Below are positions 62,536 to 64,000 of a stretch of DNA of 64,000 bases, piece by piece (position 1 is the first letter of the stretch; every line of letters starts with the position of its first letter). Source of the DNA: Populus alba (lineage: Eukaryota > Streptophyta > Magnoliopsida > Malpighiales > Salicaceae). Where the stretch lies: NCBI RefSeq assembly GCF_005239225.2, contig NC_133302.1, positions 14,603,991 through 14,667,990 on the forward strand, read 5' to 3'. Under the pieces are notes generated by a model. The model had not been told where the DNA came from, did no database searches, and was given only the letters and a program-made list of their open reading frames with translations. Position numbers and translations under genes: made by a program.

Positions 62536-62825
62536 TGTGAAGAAACCATCTTAATTTAATAGTTTAAATTGTTAGGTGAGATTCCAGTATATAATTTATA
62601 TTATTCTCTAACATATCTCTTTAAGTGAAAGCTCTTTGGACTTGAAACTTGTATAAGCTCACATTACCTTGTGCTTGATTTTTATCAAATAAATAAGGAT
62701 AGTGAGATTCAAACTCGTGACCATTTGATCATAAGACTCTGATACCATGTCAAAGAACCATCTCAACCCAATAACTTAAACTGTTCAGTAAGGTTCCAGT
62801 ATATGATATATATTATTCTCTAACA
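62536..62825 (-). mobile_element. Complete TRIM retrotransposon with target duplication
   Basis: Two 78-bp terminal direct repeats (62536-62613 and 62748-62825). On the sense (minus) strand they begin TGTTAGAGAATAATATA and end CACA or GACA. The site TGGTATCAGAGTC (62735-62747) abuts the 5' repeat and matches the plant initiator-methionine tRNA primer site. The 134-bp interior is non-coding. Flanking AGAGC (62531-62535 and 62826-62830) is a perfect 5-bp target duplication. The element must be mobilised in trans. Confidence 0.93.
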
Positions 62826-62830
62826 AGAGC

Positions 62831-63565
62831 AAACTGATGTTCTCTTTACATAACCCTATTTTTATCCCACATGATCTCTTTACCATATCAAATCCTTTAT
62901 AGGCAGCATCATCATCCTAAAAGAACATAGGCAAGACAGCTCTTCCAATACTAAAACTCTCTTCTATCCTGATTCCAACAAAAAATGACTTTTACCCTGG
63001 ACAATCTCAAGAAAATGGTCACGCAACAAACACTTGAAAACTTTCCCTTAATTAAGAACATAAATCTATATTTTACTTTCATATTAAGAGAATTCTCTTT
63101 CCTTACATGTCCAAGAAAAGTAACTTGGAACCTTTCACCAATTCCATATGTCTATCCCAAGACTTAGTTTTTTTTTAACAAAAAAATAGTCACCGTGCTC
63201 TTCGCGGAGTTAAACTACTTTTTTATGTTCAAGTACTAAAAATATTAAAAAAATATAAAAAATTGTTTATGTCAAATATGTAAAAAACACTAATTAATGT
63301 TAAGACAATACGGGATATTCCGTCAAACTCGCAATTTATATTATGTGACTGGAATAACTTGATTAAAAATAAAAAGAATTATAAAGCATTTTTTAAAAAA
63401 TATGTTAACTTTTTTAAATTTGTAACTAGAATCATCAAATTTGAAGCATCTAATCTAGAAAAATCATGAAGTCCAAATCCAAAAATATTAAATATTAAAG
63501 GATGAAATTAAAAAAGAATTTAATCAAACAATTTTTTTTAAAAAAGATAACAATTCAAAAAAAAT
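62831..63565. other. AT-rich spacer
   Basis: No gene recognised; a 60-codon plus frame at 62985-63167 has no recognisable features. Confidence 0.4.
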
Positions 63566-63792
63566 AAATCAAAATCACTATCATTGCTATTATTAATAAG
63601 TAATAGTAGCATTACTATTAATATTATTATTATTATTATCTTAATAACTATTACCACAATCATCATTACTATTATTGTTGTTGTTGTTGTTGCTGCTATT
63701 ATTATTGTCATTATCATTATCATCACAATAATTATTATTAGTATTTTTATCATCCTCATCACTATTTTTCTTCTTCTTTTCTCTCATATCAC

Positions 63793-63861
<69 letters not shown>

Positions 63862-63862
63862 C
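63566..63862. repeat. ATT/ATC trinucleotide microsatellite cluster
   Basis: Impure ATT, ATC and TTG triplets (63575-63780), then a pure (ATT)n run of about 70 bp (63792-63861). The poly-Ile, poly-Asn and poly-Met/Ile frames here are translations of the repeat. Confidence 0.95.
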
Positions 63863-64000
63863 ATTCAATAGTTAAATTAAAAACAAACAAAACTTCAACA
63901 AAAAAGAAAATGACTAAAAAACAATAATCAAAACTAAAATGTATAAATTTGAAATAATAATAACAATGAGGGTCACAGTGAATTTAGCTGGGTAGGAGAG

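Noticed and set aside
63538..63871. Poly-Ile, poly-Asn and Met/Ile-rich frames
   Set aside because: Direct translations of the ATT/ATC microsatellite.

Overview
This is nuclear DNA of a dicot plant. It is AT-rich, with intron-split genes (GT...AG), nested transposable elements, MITE-like repeats, microsatellites and a 500-N assembly gap (41473-41972). The gene and repeat types suggest a woody eudicot, and several repeats look like ones I associate with Salicaceae (Populus/Salix). That assignment is inference and no search was run.

Layout. 1-2.7 kb: an inverted-repeat transposon relic and AT-rich spacer. 2.7-6.6 kb: a multi-exon, AT-hook-bearing conserved plant gene of unknown function, broken by many small indels. 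6.6-10.7 kb: spacer. 10.9-14.7 kb (minus): a PUB62/63-type U-box protein gene, also frameshifted. It is head to head, across about 520 bp, with a plus-strand gene at 15.2-18.1 kb for a single-pass membrane protein (DUF7356-like). 18.1-21.9 kb: nested repeats. 21953-32794: a complete 10.8-kb minus-strand LTR retrotransposon with 5-bp target duplications (AAAAT), nearly identical 2.96-kb LTRs, a tRNA-Arg-type primer site, an intact 476-residue Gag, no pol, and a 45-hairpin array in its 3' untranslated part. 32.8-44 kb: old repeats, degenerate tandem arrays, a tandem duplication that runs into the gap, and LTR debris. 44.2-45.4 kb: low-copy-looking DNA without a recognised gene. 45.9-47.3 kb (minus): an alpha-expansin gene with an intact first exon and TATA box but frameshifted exons 2 and 3. 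47.4-64 kb: repeats, including two complete TRIM elements, a Mutator-like (MULE) transposase relic, a 57/62-kb dispersed duplication, MITEs and long AT/ATT microsatellites.

The main discovery candidate is the hairpin array at 25066-26692. Fifteen tandem triplets each hold three 6-bp stems (A, B, C) that differ in sequence but keep base pairing, around a near-constant loop. Twelve of the 16 stems that are not fully Watson-Crick are repaired by G-U pairs in the retrotransposon's sense RNA, against two that are repaired only in the antisense strand. This points to selection on RNA structure in a non-autonomous, gag-only Ogre/Tat-like element.

A caution for the whole window: almost every host gene here carries small frameshifts, and the two LTRs differ mostly in homopolymer length. 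Some breaks may therefore be sequence errors rather than true pseudogene lesions.
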